A stretch of DNA of 36,262 nt. It comes from an uncultured Rhodospirillaceae bacterium. GTDB lineage: Bacteria; Pseudomonadota; Alphaproteobacteria; Rhodospirillales; Magnetospirillaceae. The DNA is taken from contig CAIUSV010000052.1 of the NCBI GenBank assembly GCA_903901915.1, positions 1-36,262 of the forward strand. Reading direction: 5' to 3'. Below are positions 22,825 through 30,658 of the stretch, in pieces; position 1 is the first letter of the stretch; the number at the start of each line of letters is the position of its first letter. Both the position numbers and the translations under genes were made by a program. Under the pieces are notes generated by a model. That model did no database searches. It was not told the DNA's origin and saw nothing but the letters and a program-made list of their open reading frames with translations.

Positions 22825-24341
22825 GATTGGAAATCCTCGGCGAAGTGCTCCAGCGCCGACAGCACCGGTATCGGGGTCATGCCGCCCATGGCGCAAAGCG
22901 AGGCGCCCTGCATCACCTCGCACAACTCGCGCAGCAGGGCAATTCGTCCGGCATCCTTGTCGGCGACGATGCGGTCGATGATCTCGACCCCGCGGGTCGA
23001 GCCGATGCGGCATGGGGTGCACTTGCCGCAGGATTCGATGGCGCAGAACTCCATGGCGAAGCGGGCTTGGCGTGCCATGTCGACGCCGCCATCGAAAACC
23101 ACCACGCCGCCGTGGCCCAGGGTCGCGCCGCGGGCGGCGAAGGCCTCGTAATCCAAGGGCGTATCCAGCAGTGACGGTGGCAGATAGGCCCCCAGCGGCC
23201 CGCCGACCTGGACGGCGCGCAATGGGCGGCCGCTGGCGGTGCCACCGCCGAAGTCGTCGATCAACTCGGCCAGGGTGAGGCCGAACGCCTTTTCCATCAG
23301 ACCGCCGTGACGGACGTTGCCGGCCAGTTGCAAGGCCAAGGTCCCGCGTGAGCGGCCCGTGCCGAATTCGCGATAGCATTCGGCGCCGCGCGCCAGGATC
23401 ACCGGCACCGTCGCCAGCGTCACCACGTTGTTGACGATGGTGGGCTGGCCGAACAGGCCGGAGATCGCGGGCAGGGGCGGCTTGGCCCGTACCACCGGGC
23501 GGTTGCCCTCCAGGCTTTCCAGCAGCGCCGTCTCCTCGCCGCAGACATACGAGCCGGCGCCCTTGCGCACCCGGACGCGGAAGGCGCGGCCCGCGCCCAG
23601 GACGTCATCGCCCAGCCAGCCGAGGCCGGTGGCAATCGTCACCGCTTGGTTCATGACCTCGAAGGCGCGGGGGTATTCGCTGCGGATATAGATGAAGCCT
23701 TCGCTTGCCCCCACCGCCAGACCCGCGATGGCCATGCCTTCCAGCAGCAGGAACGGGTCGCCCTCCATGAGCAGGCGGTCGGCGAAGGTGCCGGAATCGC
23801 CCTCGTCGGCGTTGCAGACGACATATTTCTGGGCGGCGGCGGCATCGCGGGTGGTGCGCCACTTGATGCCGGTGGGAAAAGCGGCGCCACCGCGCCCGCG
23901 CAGCCCCGAGTCGATTACCGTCTGGACGATGTCGGCGCCGAGGGCGGCGCGCAGCCCGGCAAGGCCGCCGTGAGCGAGATAATCGTCCGGCGACAGCGGG
24001 TCGGTGATGCCGACGCGGGCGAAGGTCAGGCGATCTTGTCGGCACAGCCAGGGCAGATCGTCCACCACCCCCAGGTTCAGGCGATGGCCGCCCCCGTTCA
24101 GGAAATCGGCATCGAACAGGGCCGGCACGTCCCCGGCCGCCACCGGGCCGAAGCCGATCCGGCCGGCGGCGGTGACGACCTCCACCAGTGGTTCCAGCCA
24201 GAACATCCCGCGTGAACCGTTGCGTATCAGTCGGATCGCGACTCCCCGCCGTCCCGCCTCGGCGGTCAGGGCGGCGGCCACCCGGTCGGCGCCCTGGGCG
24301 ATGGCGGCGGAATCGGCGGGGATGTAGACCGTGATGGTCAT
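22821..24341 (-). CDS. fdsB: NAD-dependent formate dehydrogenase beta subunit FdsB (NuoF-like)
   Basis: The 506-residue NADH/FMN subunit. A thioredoxin-like N-terminal domain of about 110 residues (fused NuoE-type, usual for FdsB) precedes the NuoF domain. The FMN/NAD-binding segments are GLRGRGGAAFPTGIKW and NADEGDSGTFADR, with the later KGAGSYVCGEETALLESLEG. The [4Fe-4S] ligands are C438, C441, C444 and C483. It receives electrons from FdsA and reduces NAD. The ATG overlaps the fdsG stop as ATGA. FdsG-FdsB-FdsA is the standard gene order. Confidence 0.92.
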   Translation of the reverse strand: MTITVYIPADSAAIAQGADRVAAALTAEAGRRGVAIRLIRNGSRGMFWLEPLVEVVTAAGRIGFGPVAAGDVPALFDADFLNGGGHRLNLGVVDDLPWLCRQDRLTFARVGITDPLSPDDYLAHGGLAGLRAALGADIVQTVIDSGLRGRGGAAFPTGIKWRTTRDAAAAQKYVVCNADEGDSGTFADRLLMEGDPFLLLEGMAIAGLAVGASEGFIYIRSEYPRAFEVMNQAVTIATGLGWLGDDVLGAGRAFRVRVRKGAGSYVCGEETALLESLEGNRPVVRAKPPLPAISGLFGQPTIVNNVVTLATVPVILARGAECYREFGTGRSRGTLALQLAGNVRHGGLMEKAFGLTLAELIDDFGGGTASGRPLRAVQVGGPLGAYLPPSLLDTPLDYEAFAARGATLGHGGVVVFDGGVDMARQARFAMEFCAIESCGKCTPCRIGSTRGVEIIDRIVADKDAGRIALLRELCEVMQGASLCAMGGMTPIPVLSALEHFAEDFQS

Positions 24342-24796
24342 GTCTGGCCTCGCGCGGCGTGGATCAGGGCATCGAGTCCGGCCGGGGTGACGCCGGCATG
24401 CAGCCCGGCCTCATCCACCAGGACTGCCGGTCCGCTGGCGCACAGGCCCAGGCAGAATACCGGTTCGAGGGTGATGGTGCCGTCGGCGGTGGTCTGGTGG
24501 AAGTCGCAACCCAGGCGGTCGCGAGCATGGTTGGCCACGGCGTCGGCGCCACGCGCCTGGCAGGCTTCGCCCCGGCAGATCCGCAAGGTCGTGCCGCCGC
24601 CCGGTTCGCGGCGGAAATGATGGTAGGCACCGATGGCGCCGTGGATCTCGGCTTCCGAACGGTTGAGCGCGGTGGCGATGAGGGGAACGGCGGCGGCGGG
24701 AACATGGCCCAATTGGTCCTGGATGGCGTGCAGCATCGGCAGCAGCGCCCCCGGCTGTGCCTTCAAGCTCTCGACGATGGCGGCGATATCCATCAT
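24338..24796 (-). CDS. fdsG: NAD-dependent formate dehydrogenase gamma subunit FdsG (NuoE-like)
   Basis: A 152-residue [2Fe-2S] subunit. The helical N-terminal part (GALLPMLHAIQDQLGHVPAAAVPLIA) is typical of NuoE/HoxE proteins, and the ligands are C74, C79, C115 and C119 (CRGEAC, CLGLC). AAGGAGG lies 6 bases before ATG 24796, followed immediately by a second ATG. The frame open upstream to 25396 is a shadow of the reductase gene. It overlaps metV-metF and fdsB, so the formate dehydrogenase is made from the same message as the methyl-transfer genes. Confidence 0.9.
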   Translation of the reverse strand: MMDIAAIVESLKAQPGALLPMLHAIQDQLGHVPAAAVPLIATALNRSEAEIHGAIGAYHHFRREPGGGTTLRICRGEACQARGADAVANHARDRLGCDFHQTTADGTITLEPVFCLGLCASGPAVLVDEAGLHAGVTPAGLDALIHAARGQT

Positions 24797-26103
24797 CCCC
24801 CGCCTCCTTTCCCCGGACCGGCCAGTCCTCGCACGATATCGGGCAACACGGTATGATCGGCACCGAACAGCATCAGATGGACGCCGCTTACCCCCGGCAG
24901 TCGCGATACCGCCTCCACCGTTTCGCGGGCGAGGCGGCAGCCTTCTTCCCTTAGATTGGCCGCCGTTTCCAGGCGATGGCGAACCTCTTCGGGGTAGTCG
25001 ATGCCGGGGATTCTCGGGATCATCTCCATTGCCGGTTTGGAAATCACCACCGGCACCCCGGCCAACAGAAACAAGTCGCGGTCCAGGCCGGCGTCGCGGA
25101 ACCGCCGCATGAAGTCGGCAAAGGCCGCCAAATTGAAGACCAGTTGCGTCTGGACAAAATCGGCGCCGGCTGCGGCCTTCTGTCGCAGGCGGCGAATGGG
25201 AACTTCGATCGGGGTCGAAAACGGATTGATGGCGACACCGATGAACGGACGCGGCGCGTTCTTCATGGCCTCGCCGGTAAAGTGGATGGTTCCGGTTTCG
25301 CGCAGATGGCGCGCCTCGTAGACCATCAACGACGAGTCCATGTCGAACACCTGCTTGATGCGGGGGTTGCCGGCATAGGAATCGCCGGTCAGACACAGCA
25401 CATTATGGATACCGTTGGCGTCGTTGGCGATCAACTCGGACACGAAGGAGGTCTTGGTCAGGTCGCGGCAGGTGAGCTGGCATACCGGCTCCATGCCGAA
25501 GCGCAGCAGTTCGAGGCAGGACCGCGCCGCCGGCAGCGACGGCTTGCCGTTGAGGTAGGCGGTGGCGTTGACCGCGTCGAAATGGCCCTGGATCGCCCCG
25601 ATTTCCTTGTCCAGGCGGGCGAAGTCGGCGTGGCGCGGCGAACGGATTTCGCAGGTGGCGACGAAACGCCCCGACTTGCAGGCGGCTTCCAGCCGCGAGG
25701 CGGTGGCCGGGGGCTGGCCGACTCTGGGGCTCGGCAGGTCGAGATAGGCCAGCGGCGTGGTGCCCGGCCGGTCCAGTCCGCTCAGCCAGTTGGCATAAGA
25801 CGAGGTGAAGAACAGCGCGGCGTCGGGCGACGGGTTGAGCGCCGGAACGCTGTCGCCGCCCTTGGCGGTGTGGGCGTGGATGCGGACCCAGACGCATTGG
25901 CGGTCGGGGTAGACCTCGCACATTTCGCCGACGGTGCCGCCGCAAGGACCGTTGCGCAGGCCCTTGGGACAGCTCATCGGACAGATCAGCCCGGTTCTGG
26001 ACAGCATGCACTGGCCGCAGGCGCGGCAATCGAAGGCGGTGCCCTTGAGAAAGGCCTCGGCCCTCGCCGCCGTGCGGCGGAGTATGCCCTTCAGGCTGGT
26101 CAT
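24793..26103 (-). CDS. metF: Fused MetV-MetF methylenetetrahydrofolate reductase
   Basis: The 436-residue protein begins with a cysteine-rich MTHFR_C/MetV-type domain (C26, C29, C32, C41, C45, C54, C62, C70; motif LICPMSCPKGLRNGPCGG) and continues from about residue 130 with a MetF TIM barrel (RFVATCEIRSPRH, VNATAYLNGKPS, VCQLTCRDLTKTSF, GDSY, GADFVQTQLVFN). In acetogens MetV and MetF are often separate genes. In this operon it would oxidise methyl-tetrahydrofolate to methylene-tetrahydrofolate, the reverse of biosynthesis. Its electron acceptor is not evident. ATG 26103 overlaps the amidohydrolase stop as ATGA; GTG 26112 is less likely. Confidence 0.88.
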   Translation of the reverse strand: MTSLKGILRRTAARAEAFLKGTAFDCRACGQCMLSRTGLICPMSCPKGLRNGPCGGTVGEMCEVYPDRQCVWVRIHAHTAKGGDSVPALNPSPDAALFFTSSYANWLSGLDRPGTTPLAYLDLPSPRVGQPPATASRLEAACKSGRFVATCEIRSPRHADFARLDKEIGAIQGHFDAVNATAYLNGKPSLPAARSCLELLRFGMEPVCQLTCRDLTKTSFVSELIANDANGIHNVLCLTGDSYAGNPRIKQVFDMDSSLMVYEARHLRETGTIHFTGEAMKNAPRPFIGVAINPFSTPIEVPIRRLRQKAAAGADFVQTQLVFNLAAFADFMRRFRDAGLDRDLFLLAGVPVVISKPAMEMIPRIPGIDYPEEVRHRLETAANLREEGCRLARETVEAVSRLPGVSGVHLMLFGADHTVLPDIVRGLAGPGKGGGG

Positions 26104-27278
26104 TGTCTCCACACCCCGAGAGGCGACCGCAACGTCCGGATATCGTCGAACGGCGATATCGCCAGCAGCACGGCATCGAAAGCCGCGCCCTTGCGCAACA
26201 CCGGATGGGGATGGCCGAAATGTCTGCGGGCGGACGCCGTGGCGGCGGTCAGGGTGGCGTCCAGCGACATCCCTGCCTCGACATAGCGCTCGATCTCGTC
26301 GATGACGGCGGCGCCATGCTCGACCCCCATGCTGCCGGCGTCGGTTCCGAGAAGCAGCGGCACTCCCATCCGGTGAGCCATCACCAGATGATGGGCGTGG
26401 TCGTCGAGGATGCGGCGCAGGTTAGCCACCGTCGGGGCCGACCAACCCACCGCCTCGGGATGCGCCCATTGGAAGTGGACGGGGCAGAAGGTGGGGGTCC
26501 AGGCGATGGCCTTGGCGGCCATGATCTCCAGGATCTCCCTGGTCATGAAGAAGCCGTGCTCGATCGAACCGACACCGGCTTCGGCCGCGACCGTCAACCC
26601 CTTGACGCCGCTGCAATGGGCGAAGGTGTTGCGGCCGCAGGACCGGGCGGCGTCGACCACACGGCGGGCATCTTCGGCGGAAAACTGCGGCTCGTCGGTA
26701 ACGGCGCCGGCGTCGAAATCGATGATGCCGGTCAGGATCAGCTTGATCTCGTCGTTGTCGGCGGCCAGTCCGGTTACCGAGGCGTGAATGTCGCCATCCT
26801 CGCCAACATCGGTGGCCATGAAGGCGCCATAGCGCTTGGGCCGCTTGACCCCCAGGCCGCCCGAACGGACCACGGGCATAGTGCCGGGATTTCGCCGCGC
26901 CTCATCGCGGATACGGTGATTGATGCCGTGGCGGTCACCGGCGTCGCGGACCACGGTTACCCCGGCGGCCCGCGCTTGGCGGGCGCTTTGGCGGGCGGCT
27001 TCGGTCAATCGCTCCAGCGGCTGTTTCAGGTGCTCGGACCGGGCCTTGCCGTCGGTGGGGGCGCCGTCGAGGAACAGATGGACATGGGCATCGACCAGAC
27101 CGGGCATCAGATAGCCACCGCGATGCACCGCCGCGCCGCGCTTGGCCAGAGCGTCGCCGTGATCGCCGGTGGCGATGTCGGCGATGATGCCATCTTCGAC
27201 CAGGATGGTGGTGGGTACGGGGGAATGGTTGGTCTCCCCGTCAAACCAGCCGGTGACGATGATGGCGAAGCTGTCCAT
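26100..27278 (-). CDS. Amidohydrolase family protein of the C1 operon
   Basis: A 392-residue binuclear-type amidohydrolase. H65 and H67 (DAHVHLF) are the first metal ligands. The lysine in DEIKLILTG may be the carbamylated bridge; NTFAHCSG and IEHGFF supply histidines, and LLGTDAGS the catalytic aspartate. It resembles imidazolonepropionase-like and prolidase-like cyclic-amidase members and differs from the enamidase in using lysine, not glutamate, at the bridge. It lies between the tetrahydrofolate methyltransferase and the reductase, 5 bases after the former and overlapping the latter. Either it acts on the methylated substrate or it replaces a folate hydrolase step. The frame upstream of 27278 is a shadow. 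Confidence 0.82.
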   Translation of the reverse strand: MDSFAIIVTGWFDGETNHSPVPTTILVEDGIIADIATGDHGDALAKRGAAVHRGGYLMPGLVDAHVHLFLDGAPTDGKARSEHLKQPLERLTEAARQSARQARAAGVTVVRDAGDRHGINHRIRDEARRNPGTMPVVRSGGLGVKRPKRYGAFMATDVGEDGDIHASVTGLAADNDEIKLILTGIIDFDAGAVTDEPQFSAEDARRVVDAARSCGRNTFAHCSGVKGLTVAAEAGVGSIEHGFFMTREILEIMAAKAIAWTPTFCPVHFQWAHPEAVGWSAPTVANLRRILDDHAHHLVMAHRMGVPLLLGTDAGSMGVEHGAAVIDEIERYVEAGMSLDATLTAATASARRHFGHPHPVLRKGAAFDAVLLAISPFDDIRTLRSPLGVWRQ

Positions 27279-27283
27279 GCCCC

Positions 27284-28162
27284 TTACGCCTTGTAGAACT
27301 TGCGCACGGCGCGCAGGGCGTTGCTGCCCGTCTGTTCCAGAAAGTTCCGGTAGGCGGCCAGCACGTAATGGTCGTCGGCCAGCCGCTGGTATCCCCGCCA
27401 CGGCGTGCCCAGCACGGTATCGAAGCCATGCTCGACGGTCAGTGACAGGAAGGCGTTCTCCAGACAGTGCTTGAGGTCGGAGCCGTCGGCGGCCTTGGGC
27501 GGCAATTGCTGGCCGATATTGGACAGCCCCCCCATCATGTGGACGCCCGTCAAATCGGGATCGGCGCCGATCATCTTGATGGCATCGATGGTGCTGCGGT
27601 TGAGGCCCTCGGTATCGGCGATGATGGCCGATACCGACATGTCGATGAAGATGTGGTCCAGCGGCATGCCATAATCGTTTTTCAGCCGCAGCGCCGCCCG
27701 GCGGGCGGTGCCGTAGATCTCCTCGGCGGTCTTGTTGCCTTTGGCGACGCCGTCTTCGACCCGCTCGGACGCCATCATCACCACCTTGAACTTGAAGCGG
27801 CCATACAGCTCCATCAGGTCCCAGCGATGTTCGGTGATGGAATTGACGATGGGAAGTTCGCCGCCCGCCTTGGCCGGGTCGTAACTGGACAGGCAGATTT
27901 CCTGCACCGTCTGGCTGGGGAAGTCGAAGGACAGCGGTGTCGTCACCACCGTTTGGATGGCGCGGATCACCTCGGCCATCCATTGCGGTTCGGTCAGCGC
28001 CCTCGCGCCGATATTGACGTTCTGGTAGCGCGCCCCGGCCTCGGCCTGCTTGATCGCCAGCGCCTGGATGCCGGGAATGTCGGAATTGTCGAACAACGCC
28101 TTGGTGCTTTTGAATCCGGGATTGATCCGCTCGCCGATGATGCTGATGTTAAAGCCGGTCAT
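27284..28162 (-). CDS. Methyltetrahydrofolate:corrinoid methyltransferase (pterin-binding, MtvA/AcsE-like)
   Basis: The 292-residue TIM-barrel enzyme has pterin-binding family marks: IIGERINPGFKST near the start, AGARYQNVNIGARA, LPIVNSITEHRWDLM, and toward the end GVHMMGGLSNIGQQLP. It should transfer the methyl group between the corrinoid protein and tetrahydrofolate. In demethylating systems it works as methyltransferase II, making methyl-tetrahydrofolate. ATG 28162 overlaps the activator stop as ATGA; the longer frame to 28246 lies inside that gene. With the corrinoid protein and the UroD-family enzyme it completes a three-component set like MtvABC of Moorella. Confidence 0.88.
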   Translation of the reverse strand: MTGFNISIIGERINPGFKSTKALFDNSDIPGIQALAIKQAEAGARYQNVNIGARALTEPQWMAEVIRAIQTVVTTPLSFDFPSQTVQEICLSSYDPAKAGGELPIVNSITEHRWDLMELYGRFKFKVVMMASERVEDGVAKGNKTAEEIYGTARRAALRLKNDYGMPLDHIFIDMSVSAIIADTEGLNRSTIDAIKMIGADPDLTGVHMMGGLSNIGQQLPPKAADGSDLKHCLENAFLSLTVEHGFDTVLGTPWRGYQRLADDHYVLAAYRNFLEQTGSNALRAVRKFYKA

Positions 28163-29949
28163 GACGTTTCCCCGTTGGTTAGAGCAATGTTGCTCATGAA
28201 CTTTTTCTGGAATTCCTTCGATCCGCTCATGTCCACGTATTGACATCGGGCGGCCAATTCAACCGACCGTCTCATGTCGGCGCGTGACAGCAGGATACGG
28301 CGCACTCCCAAGCCGGCGGCATTGCCCACCTGCTCGAAGCGCTCTGGCGGCAGGGCGGGAAGCAGGCCGATGGCGATACCGCTGGCAATGTCGATGTATT
28401 GGCCGAAGGCGCCGGCGATAATGAAGTGACGGATGTCGTCGGCTGCCAGCCCGGCGCGGTCGAGCAACAGGTCGGTGGCGGTGCGGATGGCGGCCTTGGC
28501 CAGTTGTACCGCGCGGATATCCTCCTGGGTCAAGACGACGCCCGGTGTCAGCCGGGCGGCCAGTTGACCGTCGTTGGAGATGACGTCGGCGTGGGCGGCC
28601 GACAGCCGGCCGCGCCGGTCCACCATGCCGGTGCCCAGCAGGCTGGCTACCGCGTCCAGCACTCCGGACCCGCACAGGCCGATGGCGGGCTTGTCGCCGA
28701 TGGTGCCGGTGACGATGCGGCCGTCGACCACGGCCACCCGCTCGATCGCCCCTTCGGCGGCGCGCATGCCGCAGGAGATGTGTCCGCCTTCCAGCGCCGG
28801 GCCGGATGGCGACGAGGCCGAAAGAATGACGCCGTCGTGGATCAGCGAGATTTCGGTGTTGGTGCCGATGTCCATCACCAGGCTGGTGCCGTCGCTCCAA
28901 CGGCTTTCGGTGGCGAGCAGGGCGGTGACGTGGTCGCCGCCGACGAAGCCGCCGACATTGGCCACCAGATGCACCCGGGCGCCGGGGCAGATGTCCAGTC
29001 CCAGCTCGGCGGCGCCGACCTCCATCGCCCCCGAGACCGCCGCGACGAACGGAGCACGCCCCAATTGGTGAACGGGCAGTCCGGCCAGCAGATGATGCAT
29101 GGCGGTGTTGCCGCAGATGGCGGCATCGATGATATCGGCCCGGTCGGCTCCCACCGCGTGGCAAAGGTCATGGGCCAGGGCGTTGAGACCGCCGAGAATG
29201 GCGAGGCGCAATTCCTCGCCGCCGGCCGGGGCGCGGATGGCGTGGTTGATCCGGCTGATGACGTCGGCTCCCCAGGCGACCTGGGGGTTTTCGATGCCGA
29301 TTCCGGCCAATCGCCGGCCGCTTTCGAGGTCGAGCAGAAAGGCGGCGGCGTTGGTGGTTCCCAGATCTACCGCCAAGCCGAGGAGCGGGCGGTTGACCGC
29401 GGAAAATCCGATGATCGAATCGCCGCGCAGGCGCACCCGTACCGCGCCGTCATGCCGCCGCAGCAGCTCCGGCAGTTGCCGTGCCGCCGTCAGTTCGATG
29501 GTGTCGACCGGGCGGTCCAGCGCGCGGGCCATCCGCTCGGTATCCCCGGTGGGGTCGGCCAGGGTGGCGGGCGGAACCTGGACATCGACGGCAACGATCC
29601 GGGCATCCACGGCGAGACATTCGCCATGTTCGCCTTCGGTTTCGGCCCGTACCACGGCGGCCAGGGAACGCGGAGCGATTTCGACGGCGCAGTCGGTTCG
29701 CGGCGTGATCCGGCAGGCGCGCAGCCAACTCCGGCCGTGCGATCCATCTTCGTCGGGATGATGCTCGATCCCGCCGCCGGCAATGCGAACCATGCAGGTG
29801 CCGCAGGTGCCACGTCCACCGCAGGCGCCGACGATGCGCACCCCGTTGCGCCGCGCGCTTTGAAACACGGTCTCGCCGGCGATGCCGCCGACCTTGCGGC
29901 CGAGATCGACGAAATCGAGGTGATGCGGGGGGCGGGGATGCTCGGACAT
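28159..29949 (-). CDS. Reductive activator of corrinoid proteins (RACo/AE-like, [2Fe-2S] plus DUF4445 ASKHA domain)
   Basis: A 596-residue ATP-dependent activator that rescues corrinoid protein accidentally oxidised to Co(II). Residues 1-85 are a plant-type ferredoxin domain with C43, C49, C52 and C79 (ACGGRGTCGTC, LRACR). A middle domain follows, then from about 215 an actin-like ATPase (AVDLGTTNAAAFLLDLESG, VMDIGTNTEISLI, CGSGVLDAVASLL, IAGAFGQYIDIASGIAIGLLP). Such proteins accompany methyltransferase systems of acetogens and methanogens, and are not needed for MetH. ATG 29949 starts 1 base after the preceding stop. Confidence 0.88.
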   Translation of the reverse strand: MSEHPRPPHHLDFVDLGRKVGGIAGETVFQSARRNGVRIVGACGGRGTCGTCMVRIAGGGIEHHPDEDGSHGRSWLRACRITPRTDCAVEIAPRSLAAVVRAETEGEHGECLAVDARIVAVDVQVPPATLADPTGDTERMARALDRPVDTIELTAARQLPELLRRHDGAVRVRLRGDSIIGFSAVNRPLLGLAVDLGTTNAAAFLLDLESGRRLAGIGIENPQVAWGADVISRINHAIRAPAGGEELRLAILGGLNALAHDLCHAVGADRADIIDAAICGNTAMHHLLAGLPVHQLGRAPFVAAVSGAMEVGAAELGLDICPGARVHLVANVGGFVGGDHVTALLATESRWSDGTSLVMDIGTNTEISLIHDGVILSASSPSGPALEGGHISCGMRAAEGAIERVAVVDGRIVTGTIGDKPAIGLCGSGVLDAVASLLGTGMVDRRGRLSAAHADVISNDGQLAARLTPGVVLTQEDIRAVQLAKAAIRTATDLLLDRAGLAADDIRHFIIAGAFGQYIDIASGIAIGLLPALPPERFEQVGNAAGLGVRRILLSRADMRRSVELAARCQYVDMSGSKEFQKKFMSNIALTNGETS

Positions 29950-29950
29950 C

Positions 29951-30634
29951 TCAGCTCTCCGCCGCGTCGGCGCGATGACCGGCCATCCGGCATTTCCCCC
30001 GGAATGGACAAGCATCGCACCGCGACCACCGGACCTCGGGCAGGTCGATGCCGATGCCGAAAATGGCCGAGGTGCTTTTGACCGGGCGTAGCATCGAGCG
30101 TTCGGAGACCTCGACCCCGATGGCGGCGCCCCCGGCCAGACCGACCACTGCCGCCTGAGTGTCGAGCGCCAGTCCGGGATCGCCCGACCGTAACTCGCCG
30201 GCCATGGACAGCCTTCGACGGCGGGCCTCGGCCATCAGCCGGTCTTCCATCAGGCGCGACACGCCGAACAACAGTTCATTGCCGAGACTGCCCAGGGCCA
30301 AGGCCAGGGAGCGGCGTCCGTCGGCGAACAGCTCGGCGGCACGGTCTTCCAGCGCCGTTCCCAAGGTGCAGACGCCGCAGGCCACCGCCGTCAGTTCTCC
30401 GGACTCGGGGATCAGCAGCGGGGCGGCCAGCCGTTCGCCGCCCACCAGAAGAGTATCTTGGGCAATACCATCCAGCGGGACGATGCGGCAACGATAGGAG
30501 CCCTTGCCAAGGTTTTCGGCCGCCGCCAACGCCATGGCCTGCTCGCGCTGGCGCCGGGCGACCGCCGATAGCCCCGGGCTCGGCGGGCAGGCGGCCAAGG
30601 CGGGCAGAACGTCGATGGCGTGGGCTTCCAACAT
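29951..30634 (-). CDS. MetH-activation-domain-like protein with C-terminal cysteine motif
   Basis: The 227-residue protein resembles the vitamin B12-dependent methionine synthase activation region. It has VACGVCTLGTALEDRAAELFADG and the helical LALALGSLGNELLFGVSRLMEDRL, and near the C-terminus ERSMLRPVKSTSAIFGIG, which corresponds to the S-adenosylmethionine-binding end of that fold. It then adds CDACPFRGKC (C206, C209, C215), a possible iron-sulfur or zinc site. Proteins of this type accompany corrinoid activators in methyltransferase operons. A part in reductive remethylation or in docking the activator is plausible. The start ATG has only a weak ribosome-binding site, 24 bases after the previous gene. 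Confidence 0.72.
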   Translation of the reverse strand: MLEAHAIDVLPALAACPPSPGLSAVARRQREQAMALAAAENLGKGSYRCRIVPLDGIAQDTLLVGGERLAAPLLIPESGELTAVACGVCTLGTALEDRAAELFADGRRSLALALGSLGNELLFGVSRLMEDRLMAEARRRRLSMAGELRSGDPGLALDTQAAVVGLAGGAAIGVEVSERSMLRPVKSTSAIFGIGIDLPEVRWSRCDACPFRGKCRMAGHRADAAES

Positions 30635-30658
30635 GTGCCAACCCCGCTTTCGCTGCGA

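Noticed and set aside
24797-25396. N-terminal extension of fdsG to 352 residues
   Set aside because: The extra residues are an out-of-frame reading of the reductase gene; the NuoE-like domain begins at 24796 behind AAGGAGG.
27279-27983. N-terminal extension of the C1-operon amidohydrolase to 627 residues
   Set aside because: The added part is an Arg/Pro/Gly-rich shadow of the methyltransferase gene and has no homology; the amidohydrolase begins at 27278.
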